NCBI GenBank assembly: GCA_023957155.1
Contig: JAMLHK010000015.1
Span: 25,634 to 89,633 of the forward strand
Direction: 5' to 3'
Length of the DNA stretch: 64,000 nt
Source: Chitinophagaceae bacterium
Lineage (GTDB): Bacteria; Bacteroidota; Bacteroidia; Chitinophagales; Chitinophagaceae
Shown: in pieces, positions 34,271-43,844 of the stretch
Numbering within the stretch: position 1 is the first letter of the stretch
Layout of the letters: each line of letters opens with the position of its first letter
Made by a program: the position numbers and the translations under genes
Notes under the pieces: model-generated
Databases searched by the model: none
Seen by the model: the letters and a program-made list of their open reading frames with translations, nothing else
What the model was told of the DNA's origin: nothing

Positions 34271-37200
34271 ATGATGAAACAGTTACTGCTGATACTATTT
34301 ACGTTAACCTCTTTTTGGGTGAGGGGGCAGTACAACAATGAGTGGATAGATTACGGTAAGGTATATTATAAATTCCCGGTTGCAAAAGACGGGTTACACC
34401 GGATTACCCAATCTGTTTTACAGGGAGCAGGTCTGGACAATACACCTGTGGAGCATTTCCAGCTATGGCGTAACGGGACCCAGATCCCTTTATATACCTC
34501 CGTTCCTTCCGGTGTTTTAGACGGAGCAGGATATTTGGAGTTTTGGGGAGAAATGAATGATGGTAAGCCGGATACCAAACTATACCGGAATATCAATGAC
34601 CAGCTGAATGATAAATGGAGCCTGGAAACAGACACGGCTTCCTATTTTTTAACCGTTAATCCTTCCGGTAATAATTTAAGGCTGGTTAATGAAGCCAATG
34701 ATATTGCAGGCAATACATTAGCCCCGGAGGCTTTTTTTATGTATACTTATGGTCAGTATTATAAAAACAGGATCAACCCGGGTTATGCCGGTTTGGTAGT
34801 GGAGTATATATATTCTTCGTCTTACGATAAAGGTGAGGGTTATACCAGCGGGGATATCCGTCCGGCATCTCCCCGTAGTGAAACGATCAGCAATTTATTT
34901 GTATACCCGAATGGACCCAATGCTTCTTTTTATATTGCAGGAGCGGGTAATGCGTTGTATAACCGGAGGCTCCAGGTAAGCATTAATAATACCCAGGTGA
35001 TAGATGCGGTGATGAATATGTTTAATGATACCCGCCAACAGGCAACCCTGCCGGTGAGTTTAATTAACCCGGGTGCCCCGGTGGTTAAGATCACCAATAC
35101 TTCCGATAACCCCAATGACAGGATGGTTATTGCAAAGTATGAACTTACTTATCCGCGGCAGTTTAATTTCGGAAATAGTACCAATTTTATCTTTGAATTA
35201 CCGGCTTCAGATACCGGCAACTATCTAAGGATTACAAACTTCAACAGAGGTAGCGAAGCGCCCATCCTGTACGATCTTTCTAATTATAAAAGGTATATTG
35301 GTAATATTACCGAATCGGGAGTGATAAAATTTGCTCTTCCTCCTTCTGCGAAGAAAAGGAAATTGGTGCTCATGAATGCGCTGGCGTCAAACAGGACATT
35401 AGTCAATACATTGACCCAACGTAATTTTATAGACTATCGTCAGCCGGATCATCAGGGGGATTATCTTATCATAAGTAACCGGTTATTATATAATGGTCCG
35501 AACGGCAACCCGGTACAGGCGTATGCGCAATATCGCAATTCAGATATAGGGGGTGGTTATAATGCAAAAGTATACGACATTGACCAGCTAACCGACCAGT
35601 TTGCTTTTGGCATCAAACGGCATCCCTCAGCGGTAAAGAATTTTGTACAATATGCGGAGTCTGTTTTTCAGGCGAAGCCCAGGGCTGTTTTTATCATAGG
35701 CAAAGGGGTTAATTACATAGATGCAAGAACTAACCAGAATAATCCATTGCTGGAGTCCTTAAATCTCGTTCCTCCGTTCGGTCATCCTGCTTCAGACAAT
35801 TTGCTGGTGGCCAGGGATGGTGAAATCATTTCGAGTATTCCCGTTGGCAGGCTGTCCGTGGTTCGGGCAGAGGAGATTGAAATATATCTCCAGAAGGTAA
35901 AAGAATATGAAGCCGCCGGGGCCAATGCTCCTCAGACTGCTGCAGGAAGGGCGTGGATGAAGAATATTGTACATGCTATAGGGGGAGGAGATGCTATACT
36001 CTCTGCCAAGATCGGGGGGTATATGAATCAGCTGAAAGCCAGGATAGAAGATACTTTATATGGTGGTAATGTTAAAAGCTTTACCAAATCTACGGCAGTT
36101 ACCAGTGATCTTTCTTCTGAGGCGCTAAAACAATTGTTTGCGGAAGGTATTGGTATCATTAATTATTTCGGACATTCTTCAGCAAGTACCCTGGAGTTTA
36201 ATATTGACGACCCCTTTGTTTATGAAAACCAGGGGAAGTACCCCTTCTTTTTAGTGAACGGATGCCTGGCAGGAGATATTTTTATGTTCGATCTAAACCG
36301 CTTTAATGTCATCACCACCTTGTCCGAAAAGTATATGCTGGCAGAGCAGCGGGGTAGTATCGGGTTTATTGCCAGTTCGCATTTCGGTGTTGAAAACTAT
36401 TTGAACTCTTACCTGGTAGGATTGTACAACAGCTTATCGCAGAAAGAGTTTGGACATCCTGTCGGTGAAATCATGGAAGAGGCCCTCCGGCATCTCCAAA
36501 ATGTCTGGGGAGCCGATTTCTTTGCCAGGGCACATGCGGAGGAAATTACTTTACATGGCGACCCGGTTATTCATTTTTATACCCAGCCCAAGCCGGATTA
36601 TGTAGTGGAAGATCAACTGGTAAGAATACCATCCATCATATCCGTAGCCGACAGAACATTTACATTGAATATAAAATTCCTTAACATCGGCAAGGCTGTT
36701 GATGATTCCGTTACCATTGATGTAAAACGGCAACTGCCGGATGGCAGCATCATTACGCTACTCAGAAAAAGAATTGAGGGGCCCAGGTATGCTGATAGTA
36801 TAGAAATGGTGATCCCCGTAAACGGCGCAATTGAAAAAGGAGAGAATAAGTTTATTATAAAAATTGACGCTGATGATGAGGTGGAAGAAATAACCGAAGC
36901 AAATAATACGCTGATAAAGTCTTTTTATATTTTAGAAGATGAGATACGCCCCATTTATCCATATAATTTCTCTATAGTTACCCAGTCGTCAACCGGCTTT
37001 TTTGCTTATGCTCCCCAATTGGGTAAAGGAAGCAATCAGTATATTATGGAAATTGATACAACCCAGTTATTCAATTCACCCCTAAAGCAGACCGTATCAC
37101 AGAACGGGACGGGTGGGATCATTGAATTTCACCCGGGCATTAGTATGGTTAATAATACGGTATATTATTGGCGTACTACTACTTCAGGAGATAACGCAGT

Positions 37201-39304
37201 ATGGAATAATTCTTCTTTCCTGTTTAATTCCAATAGCACTCCCGGGTATAACCAGTCTCATTACTTTCAACATACTTACAGTGGTTATGATTCGATCACG
37301 TTAAACCCGGACAGGCGGTTTTATTTTGATAAGAAACCGGTGGATGTTTACGCAAAAGTTGGATTATACCCTGCATTCTCCGGTGGACAGATTGCTATTA
37401 GCAGGGATGATGAGGTGATTGCCGACTGGATGTGTGATTTTAACGTATTGCAGATAGTAGTGTTTGACGGGAACACAAGCCGGCCCTGGGAAAACTTTAA
37501 TGTAAGCCCTTCGGAAGGCAGGTTTGGCAGCCGGCCGATATGCCATCTCAAGCCCTTCTCTTTCTCTTATCTGTTAGCCGATCCTGACCAGCGGAAAAAA
37601 GCGATGCAGTTGCTGGATTCCATTCCTGATAATAATATGGTTATGATCTACTGGGCAGGAGTATCCGTGAATACGTTTACCCCGGCTAATCAATCATTTA
37701 TAAGCGACTGGATGGCAGATACCACCTTGTTAGGGTCAAATCAATCGCTCTACCACAAGCTCAAGAGCCTGGGTTTGAACAAAATTGATAGTTTTACCCG
37801 TAACATTCCTTTCCTTTTCTTTTTTAAGAAAGGAGATGCAACTGCCCCGATTTTTCAAAAAACGGGGGCTACACCGGATGATTATCTGGTTGAATATTTT
37901 ACACTCCAGGAGTCTATGGAAAAAGGGTGGGTTGAATCTCCGTGGTTTGGCCCGGCTTTAGAATGGAATGAACTGCACTGGGATGGCTCCAGTCTTGATC
38001 CTGTTCCCCTGGCAGACAGGTCGGAAGTAGAAGTGTTTGGCAAAAAGGTTAATGGTGATGTGGAGCGGTTAGCTACGGTTCGTAATGCACGTGATACCAC
38101 TTTAGCATTTATTGATAGTAAAGAGTACCCTTACCTGAGACTGCGGATGCTAACGAATGATACGGTTAATGCTACGCCTTACCAGTTGGGGTATTGGCGG
38201 ATCAACGGTAAGCTGCCTCCTGAAGGATCTATTGCGCCCAATTTATATCTGAAGGGGAGAGATACGTTGGAGCTGGGAGAGCAATTTGTTTTTGCTATAG
38301 CGTTTAAGAATATTAGTGAGATTGCTTTCGACAGTGTTAAACTTAGTGTGAGGATAACGGATAGTAAAAATGTACAGCATATTATTGATTTGCCTAAAAA
38401 GAAACCGTTAGTAGCGGGTGATACCCTTATCTTTTCTTATGAAATTGATACAAAGGCATTCCCGGGCTCTAATTCATTATTTGTAGAGGTTAACCCGGAT
38501 GAGGATCAGCCCGAACAATACCACTTTAATAATTATGCGATACATAATTTTTATGTGCGGCCGGATAATGCCAATCCTTTACTGGATGTAACCTTCGATG
38601 GGATTCATATCCTCAACAATGATATTGTTTCTGCAAAGCCGCATATTTTAATTACATTAAAAGATGAAAATAAGTTCCTGGCGCTTGATGATACCTCCTT
38701 GCTGAAAGTACAGGTTAAATATCCCGATGGACAATTGAAGGTATTCTCCTTTACCAGTGATACCTTGCGATTTACGCCGGCAAGTATTCATTCCGGCAGG
38801 GTGGAAGATAATAGCGCTACCATTGATTTTAACCCGGCATTCCTGGAAGACGGAGAGTATGAACTGATTGTTTCCGGCCGGGACAGAAGCGGCAATAAAA
38901 GCGGGCAATCTGAATACCGTGTCAGCTTTAAGATAATTAATAAGCCCATGATCTCTAATATGTTCAATTATCCCAATCCTTTTACTACATCAACGGCTTT
39001 CGTATTTACGCTAACGGGTAGTGAGTTACCGCAAAATATTCGTATCCAGGTGTTAACCATAACCGGTAAAATAGTTCGGGAAATAACCAAAGAAGAACTT
39101 GGTCCGCTTAAAATAGGCAGAAATATTACTTCATTTAAATGGGATGGGACAGACCAGTACGGACAAAAACTGGCGAATGGCATTTATCTGTACAGGGTAA
39201 TTACAAGCCAGAACGGAAAACCGCTGGATAAATACAAAGCGGAAGGGGATCAAACCGATCAGTATTTTAATAAAGGCTATGGTAAAATGTACCTGATGAG
39301 ATAA
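34271..39304 (+). CDS. PorU2-type C25 (gingipain-like) cysteine peptidase, T9SS-associated
   Basis: 1677 residues, signal peptide ending VRGQ. The C25 catalytic domain spans about residues 370-770, with the catalytic His at 635 (INYFGHSSAS) and Cys at 665 (VNGCLAGD), the spacing expected for gingipains. Ig/CARDB-like beta domains follow (EITEANNTLIKSF, YHFNNYAIHNFY). The C-terminal 100 residues (NMFNYPNPFTTSTAFVF, FKWDGTDQYGQKLANGIYLYRV) form a FlgD/type A-like end domain. PorU proper is the sortase that removes type IX signals and adds the surface anchor; PorU2 is a longer relative whose exact job is less certain. Translationally close to PorV2 (3-bp gap). Two adjacent ATGs at 34271 and 34274 are possible starts. 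Confidence 0.88.
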   Translation: MMKQLLLILFTLTSFWVRGQYNNEWIDYGKVYYKFPVAKDGLHRITQSVLQGAGLDNTPVEHFQLWRNGTQIPLYTSVPSGVLDGAGYLEFWGEMNDGKPDTKLYRNINDQLNDKWSLETDTASYFLTVNPSGNNLRLVNEANDIAGNTLAPEAFFMYTYGQYYKNRINPGYAGLVVEYIYSSSYDKGEGYTSGDIRPASPRSETISNLFVYPNGPNASFYIAGAGNALYNRRLQVSINNTQVIDAVMNMFNDTRQQATLPVSLINPGAPVVKITNTSDNPNDRMVIAKYELTYPRQFNFGNSTNFIFELPASDTGNYLRITNFNRGSEAPILYDLSNYKRYIGNITESGVIKFALPPSAKKRKLVLMNALASNRTLVNTLTQRNFIDYRQPDHQGDYLIISNRLLYNGPNGNPVQAYAQYRNSDIGGGYNAKVYDIDQLTDQFAFGIKRHPSAVKNFVQYAESVFQAKPRAVFIIGKGVNYIDARTNQNNPLLESLNLVPPFGHPASDNLLVARDGEIISSIPVGRLSVVRAEEIEIYLQKVKEYEAAGANAPQTAAGRAWMKNIVHAIGGGDAILSAKIGGYMNQLKARIEDTLYGGNVKSFTKSTAVTSDLSSEALKQLFAEGIGIINYFGHSSASTLEFNIDDPFVYENQGKYPFFLVNGCLAGDIFMFDLNRFNVITTLSEKYMLAEQRGSIGFIASSHFGVENYLNSYLVGLYNSLSQKEFGHPVGEIMEEALRHLQNVWGADFFARAHAEEITLHGDPVIHFYTQPKPDYVVEDQLVRIPSIISVADRTFTLNIKFLNIGKAVDDSVTIDVKRQLPDGSIITLLRKRIEGPRYADSIEMVIPVNGAIEKGENKFIIKIDADDEVEEITEANNTLIKSFYILEDEIRPIYPYNFSIVTQSSTGFFAYAPQLGKGSNQYIMEIDTTQLFNSPLKQTVSQNGTGGIIEFHPGISMVNNTVYYWRTTTSGDNAVWNNSSFLFNSNSTPGYNQSHYFQHTYSGYDSITLNPDRRFYFDKKPVDVYAKVGLYPAFSGGQIAISRDDEVIADWMCDFNVLQIVVFDGNTSRPWENFNVSPSEGRFGSRPICHLKPFSFSYLLADPDQRKKAMQLLDSIPDNNMVMIYWAGVSVNTFTPANQSFISDWMADTTLLGSNQSLYHKLKSLGLNKIDSFTRNIPFLFFFKKGDATAPIFQKTGATPDDYLVEYFTLQESMEKGWVESPWFGPALEWNELHWDGSSLDPVPLADRSEVEVFGKKVNGDVERLATVRNARDTTLAFIDSKEYPYLRLRMLTNDTVNATPYQLGYWRINGKLPPEGSIAPNLYLKGRDTLELGEQFVFAIAFKNISEIAFDSVKLSVRITDSKNVQHIIDLPKKKPLVAGDTLIFSYEIDTKAFPGSNSLFVEVNPDEDQPEQYHFNNYAIHNFYVRPDNANPLLDVTFDGIHILNNDIVSAKPHILITLKDENKFLALDDTSLLKVQVKYPDGQLKVFSFTSDTLRFTPASIHSGRVEDNSATIDFNPAFLEDGEYELIVSGRDRSGNKSGQSEYRVSFKIINKPMISNMFNYPNPFTTSTAFVFTLTGSELPQNIRIQVLTITGKIVREITKEELGPLKIGRNITSFKWDGTDQYGQKLANGIYLYRVITSQNGKPLDKYKAEGDQTDQYFNKGYGKMYLMR

Positions 39305-39397
39305 GCAGGTGTTTTAAGGGTATAAAAATTATGGATATTCGCTCTTTTTCAGGCAAATTCTATTTACTTTGTCTGCTACAGATATAAAAAGGAGCAG

Positions 39398-40228
39398 GTG
39401 ATCAAACCATATATAGCGGGATTATTGAGAAGGCTTGGGCTTTTAGCCTGGATGGAAAATGCCCGTTTCTTTTTGTACCGGATAGGGTACAGAAATACGA
39501 ACAAAAAGTTTTTGAGCGAACATCCGGGGATTGAGATGCCTCCCGACTTTTTTTTGTATGAAACCTACCTGCTGAATTATGAATATTATTTTAAGGATGG
39601 TTGTGAAACAGCCCGGGAGGTAGTAGACCTGGTGAAAAAACATTTGAACATTAGCCAGCCGGGTAGCCGGTGTTTAGATTGGGGTTGTGGCCCGGCAAGA
39701 ATAACACGGCATTGGCCTGACTTATTACCTGAAGCTGAATTGCATGCCGCTGATTATAACGAGAAGTATATCCATTGGTGTAGATCAAAAATAAAAGGGA
39801 TCCGGTTTGAACAGGTAAACATTGCTCCTCCTACCTTATATCCGGCTGCTTTTTTTGACTTTGTAATGGGACTGTCTGTCTTTACCCATCTTTCCGCTTT
39901 AAATCATTATACATGGATGGACGAGTTGCATCGGTTCATTAAGCCCGGTGGGATATTGTTTATAACTACCCAGGGTAATGCATATCAATGCAAGTTGTCA
40001 GCAGGTGAAAAGATCCGGTTCAGGGAAGCGAAGCTGGTTGTGAGGGACAGGGTAAAGGAAGGAAATCGTTTATTTTCTGCTTTTCATCCCCGGCCATTCA
40101 TTGAATCGCTGGTGAAGGATAAATTTGAAATTGTCGAATGTATTCCGGGAAGGGAAAATCAAAAGTTACCCGAACAGGATACATGGATATTAAGAAGGCT
40201 TGTTGGTAAAGACCGCGTGGTTGAATAA
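39398..40228 (+). CDS. Class I SAM-dependent methyltransferase
   Basis: A 276-residue protein with motif I LDWGCGPARI (a typical SAM glycine loop) near residue 96, an acidic residue ending strand 2 (HAADYNEKYI), and a post-motif region FDFVMGLSVFTHLS plus FIKPGGILFITT for motifs II and III. A GTG start at 39398 is chosen because an AAGGAG ribosome site lies just before it, uncommon here. No target is evident; the N-terminal extension (VIKPYIAGLLRRLGLL) is hydrophobic and amphipathic and may touch the membrane. It is 93 bp past PorU2 and next to a GT-C-like gene 25 bp downstream, so a role in envelope glycan or lipid is possible. Confidence 0.85.
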   Translation: MIKPYIAGLLRRLGLLAWMENARFFLYRIGYRNTNKKFLSEHPGIEMPPDFFLYETYLLNYEYYFKDGCETAREVVDLVKKHLNISQPGSRCLDWGCGPARITRHWPDLLPEAELHAADYNEKYIHWCRSKIKGIRFEQVNIAPPTLYPAAFFDFVMGLSVFTHLSALNHYTWMDELHRFIKPGGILFITTQGNAYQCKLSAGEKIRFREAKLVVRDRVKEGNRLFSAFHPRPFIESLVKDKFEIVECIPGRENQKLPEQDTWILRRLVGKDRVVE

Positions 40229-40253
40229 TCAGAGATATTTCTATTTAATTGAG

Positions 40254-41666
40254 ATGAAGCTTGAACGTACAATGTATAAGATCAACCCGTTCCTGGTATT
40301 CCTGTTGGCTTACCTGATCCTGTTTCTTGTATCATTCAACAATGGTTTTTTCTGGGATACTACCCATTTAGCTTCACTCCAGGCATGGTGGTATTATGAT
40401 CATGATTTCCGTTTTTTCTTTTTACCGAATGAAATTGACAGTGGGCATCCTTCTTTCTTTGCCATGTTGCTGGCGTTGATGTGGAAGATCTTTGGTGTGC
40501 GGATTGTAGTAGGGCATATTTTGATGTTGCCGTTTATGATTCTGCTGATCCGTGAAGTGCTGGTGTTGTGCCGCTACTATTTTAAAGATAAATACCCGTA
40601 TATCGCTGCCCTTATACTTTTTAACCCGGTTATTTTAGGACAGGCAACATTAGTAAGCCCCGATGTGGTATTATTCGCCTTCTTCTTTTTTACGTTGAAT
40701 GGAATCTGGAGTAATCATAAACTGAAAGTAGCGGTTGGAGCATTAGTTCTTGGTGCTGTTAGCATGAGAGGGATGATGTGTGTTGCTTATTTATTCCTGT
40801 TTGCCGTACTCAGGCAGAAGATTTCCTTTAGATTGGTTATTCATTACCTGCTTATTTTCTCCCCGGGCATTTTGATAGTTGTTATTTTTCTGGCTTTGCA
40901 TTATATACATACGGGATGGATAGGATACCATACGGGTTCTCCCTGGGCTGAGTCGTTTGAAAGAACAGGTATAAAAGGCTTTCTCCGAAATATCATTGTG
41001 TTTGTATTCAGGATGGCCGATATGGGAATGATTTTTATCTGGATCTTTATGGGGCTTGCTGTCATCGGGGAAATGAGATCTGGTCTTTCCTTAAGTAAAC
41101 GGACAAAGGAATTTTTGTTGTTGTGGATACTGTGTTTCCTGGTTTCCGTATTGCTTCAGTTTTTTTACCGGCATTCCTTGTTACATCGTTATTTGTTGCC
41201 ACTGATAACGATTACCGTATTTATTTTTTGCTCTTTTGCCGATGAGCATTTATCGTTTAAATCATTCAAAAAACTGTGGCTGCTTTCTTTTGTGGGTTTA
41301 TTGTCGGGCAATTTGTGGGTTTATCCTGATCCGGTCGCTAAGGGCTGGGATGCTACCCTGGCACATTTGCCTTATTATCATTTACGGAAGGAGGCATTAC
41401 ATTATATGAAAGAGAAAAACATTCCACCGGGAGAGGTGAGTGGAGGTTTCCCGTATAATTTAACCGGGAAATGTATTGATTTGAACCATGATACTACTCC
41501 ATTCTCCTCACTCCCTATGGAAAGATCACCTTATGTGCTTTACTCCAATATCTCCAATGATTTTACAGATCAGCAGTTATATGCTTTGAAAAATGAATGG
41601 ATACCTGTAGAAAAGTTTGGTGGATGGCCGGTAAGGTTTGTATTGTATAAAAACCCGGATCTGTAA
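40254..41666 (+). CDS. Polytopic membrane protein, GT-C/ArnT-like glycosyltransferase fold
   Basis: About 470 residues with 10-12 hydrophobic helices. The first luminal loop has FFWDTTHLASLQAWWYY with an early Asp, followed by the DSGHPSFFAML segment, where Asp and His match the position of the catalytic loop in PMT/ArnT-type GT-C enzymes, which use polyprenyl-phosphate sugars. The C-terminal soluble part (about 390-470) is small. No full Pfam signature is recognised, so substrate is unknown. The start could be the ATG at 40254 or at 40272. It trails the methyltransferase by 25 bp; together with it this suggests a cell-envelope modification unit. Confidence 0.68.
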   Translation: MKLERTMYKINPFLVFLLAYLILFLVSFNNGFFWDTTHLASLQAWWYYDHDFRFFFLPNEIDSGHPSFFAMLLALMWKIFGVRIVVGHILMLPFMILLIREVLVLCRYYFKDKYPYIAALILFNPVILGQATLVSPDVVLFAFFFFTLNGIWSNHKLKVAVGALVLGAVSMRGMMCVAYLFLFAVLRQKISFRLVIHYLLIFSPGILIVVIFLALHYIHTGWIGYHTGSPWAESFERTGIKGFLRNIIVFVFRMADMGMIFIWIFMGLAVIGEMRSGLSLSKRTKEFLLLWILCFLVSVLLQFFYRHSLLHRYLLPLITITVFIFCSFADEHLSFKSFKKLWLLSFVGLLSGNLWVYPDPVAKGWDATLAHLPYYHLRKEALHYMKEKNIPPGEVSGGFPYNLTGKCIDLNHDTTPFSSLPMERSPYVLYSNISNDFTDQQLYALKNEWIPVEKFGGWPVRFVLYKNPDL

Positions 41667-41708
41667 TTAAAATGATGATTCATTGTGCTCATTTTATTTT
41701 CAATGGGT

Positions 41709-42662
41709 TCATTTACCAAGAGCCTGGTTTACAGAATTATTTAGAAAAGCAGTTAGACGACTGTCGGGTAACAACGCTTTCCCGTTCCACTTATAATTCA
41801 GTCCGTCCAATCTTTCAGCTACGGCGTGCTCTCTGCCTCCTGAAGAAAGGAATACCGGGACAACAATAACGTTTCCGAATTTACCCGCCTGGCGTACTAT
41901 AGCTCTTAATTGTTCCTTTGCCTGGTCGAATATTTCTTTGTTGGCATCATCCCGGACGGTTGTGGCAAAAATTTGTTTGAATCCTTTTCCCCTGGTACTT
42001 TGAATTTTCTCAATTTTCACAGATAAGGATTCCAGGCCGGCGAGCCATTTCTGGTTATCCTCTTCTCCATTTGGTCCATGGGCTACCAGAATTACGGTTT
42101 CATTAGGCGGATTGGTACTGAGTTCGGCGATCCGGTCGCGAAGTATTTCAGCTACCACTGCATTATCATCAAGGGCAGGGGTTACCACTAATTTGGCCTT
42201 TATTTTTAAAGGCTTCAATTCTACTTCCTTCGTATCGTGCGCATGGTGCATAGCCATAGCGTTTCCGCTTCCCATTTGATGCCCTCCCGAGTGCCCTCCT
42301 GAATGGTCCATGGAAGGCATCGGTGGATCAGCAAGTTTATCGCGAAGTCCCAATAAAAATTCTGTCTGCCGTATGACCATGCTATGACTGGAAATAAACA
42401 GCGGGACGGCGATGATTTTAGTTACACCCTGGGCTTCCAGTTCATCAATAGATTTTTGCAGGGTTATCGGGTCAGCCATTCCCCAGGCATGGGAAACCGC
42501 ATATTGTTTGGTAAGGGGCTGAGCTGCTTCCATTACCAGGTTGTTCCACTTCGGACTACCACCGTGAGCCATGATCATTACTCCTGTTTTCTGAGCCTGA
42601 GCTGAAAAACTCATCAAAATACAGGTTAAGCAGGAAACAATAATTTTTGTCAGGTTCATCAT
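41709..42662 (-). CDS. Exported CbiX/SirB-like (sirohydrochlorin chelatase fold) protein with His-rich insert
   Basis: 317 residues with a signal peptide (FSAQAQ). Two CbiX half-domains follow: the first starts VMIMAHGGSPKWN and has the IIAVPLFISSHS strand; the second starts VILVAHGPNGEEDN and ends GNVIVVPVFLSSGGREH. Cobaltochelatases of this fold carry one metal-binding His in such AHG and FxSxG-H loops, and both are kept here. Residues about 135-165 are unusually rich in His, Met and Gly (HSGGHSGGHQMG, then AMAMHHAHD), as in metal-buffering peptides. A periplasmic chelatase is unexpected, since sirohydrochlorin is cytoplasmic; a periplasmic metal-binding or chaperone role is more likely. 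Cobalt or nickel is a guess. Confidence 0.82.
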   Translation of the reverse strand: MMNLTKIIVSCLTCILMSFSAQAQKTGVMIMAHGGSPKWNNLVMEAAQPLTKQYAVSHAWGMADPITLQKSIDELEAQGVTKIIAVPLFISSHSMVIRQTEFLLGLRDKLADPPMPSMDHSGGHSGGHQMGSGNAMAMHHAHDTKEVELKPLKIKAKLVVTPALDDNAVVAEILRDRIAELSTNPPNETVILVAHGPNGEEDNQKWLAGLESLSVKIEKIQSTRGKGFKQIFATTVRDDANKEIFDQAKEQLRAIVRQAGKFGNVIVVPVFLSSGGREHAVAERLDGLNYKWNGKALLPDSRLTAFLNNSVNQALGK

Positions 42663-43026
42663 GTTGATCTTTTTGTATTAAAAATTTTATGCTTATTTCA
42701 AGTTGATGTCAAAAATAGAATAACCTGTATTGTCATGCTTATGTAAAACGGAAATTATAAATTTTACCAAATTCGTAAATCCCTTATTATTCTGAATGGT
42801 GCAACAGGCAGGGTGGTAACTCCGGTTATTAGTATATGAACAATATTTCATATATTGGACTACACTTGCAATCTCATGCTAACAGGGAAGATGATTTTGG
42901 ATTTATTACACACTATAAGTCATAACACTTTTCTTTCCCTCCCTACTGTTGTTGGTGAGCTAAATCACGAACCTGTTCATCAACACCAACGGCACGTGAT
43001 AAAGAGTGGGCGGTAAAAATAATAAC
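42663..43026. other. AT-rich intergenic region
   Basis: No gene or RNA is recognised in this 364-bp stretch. It contains a short inverted repeat (GTTGGTG at 42951 and CACCAAC near 42984) just before the orphan lipoprotein gene. Base composition turns more AT-rich than the flanking regions. Confidence 0.35.
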
Positions 43027-43527
43027 ATGAATAAGAGATTTAGAATAGAGCTGTATAAACCAGGGTTATATATTCTTATACTCATAGGCTGTAAATATCA
43101 TCCAGAGGTTTATAATGATAAATTCTATAATCGAATGCGTGAAGATGAACATAGAATTTTGCCGATTCGAAAGCCCTATTATCTAAATGCCATTTTTAAT
43201 GAGCCTTGGGAAATAAACTTTATAAGTAGCGAATTATCTTCAAGTAATGTTGATAGGTTTTGCTTAGATAAGGGCTATATGTGGGGTTATGGAAAATTTG
43301 GTACAACTTATTCAATATATGAAGAACCAGTAAAGGATCTGTTTACTTATTTTATAGTAGATTTTGATAATAACACTGAGTATATATCTGTAGACTCTGT
43401 TAAATATCAGGAAAAACTTAAAAATCTAAAACTATATAGTAAAATTTGTTATTCAAAAAAAGAACTGGACAGCATGTATAATGATTTTTCAAGAACCGGT
43501 AAACTACCTTGGTATTCAGAAAAGTAA
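43027..43527 (+). CDS. Orphan AT-rich lipoprotein of unknown function
   Basis: 166 residues. The N-terminus is basic, then LYILILIGC gives a clean lipobox (LIGC), so a membrane-anchored lipoprotein is likely. The mature part is rich in Tyr, Asp, Lys and Asn and predicted beta strands (NTEYISVDSVKYQEKL, LKLYSKICYSKKELDSMY). No family is recognised. It is visibly more AT-rich than its neighbours and lies in a region with a pseudogene, typical of horizontally acquired orphan genes. It could be an immunity-type protein, but no toxin gene is adjacent. The start at 43027 is preferred over an in-frame GTG-like start at 43006. Confidence 0.6.
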   Translation: MNKRFRIELYKPGLYILILIGCKYHPEVYNDKFYNRMREDEHRILPIRKPYYLNAIFNEPWEINFISSELSSSNVDRFCLDKGYMWGYGKFGTTYSIYEEPVKDLFTYFIVDFDNNTEYISVDSVKYQEKLKNLKLYSKICYSKKELDSMYNDFSRTGKLPWYSEK

Positions 43528-43844
43528 ATCTATAAACTATTCAATAAAATAGGCTTCGTAATTGTGGGTGTTGATTATTTCCCGACGGGGTCTCCGCAGC
43601 ATGGCTCTTGAGCATACGGGTGGGACCCCGGCGGACAGAGTTCAGTGTTGGGCTTTCATAGCTATCCTACTACTGCCACACCGTGGTCTTCATTCAAGGC
43701 TATTGTGGAGCAGCCATGAGAAACAATTTAATAATTTGCCGGGATCTTACTCTTTGCGCTGTTGCCAGGCTGTGAAGACCCCGGCAGGGCGAATGCTTTT
43801 GGCATTTTTGAATAATCTGCAAATACTATAGCCAACTAATTTCC
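43528..43844. other. Gene-poor region with short inverted repeats
   Basis: No gene is supported between the orphan lipoprotein and the GIY-YIG remnant. A perfect 7-bp inverted repeat CGGGGTC/GACCCCG at 43586 and 43624 and a further GACCCCGGC near 43777 suggest decayed repeat DNA. Confidence 0.35.
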
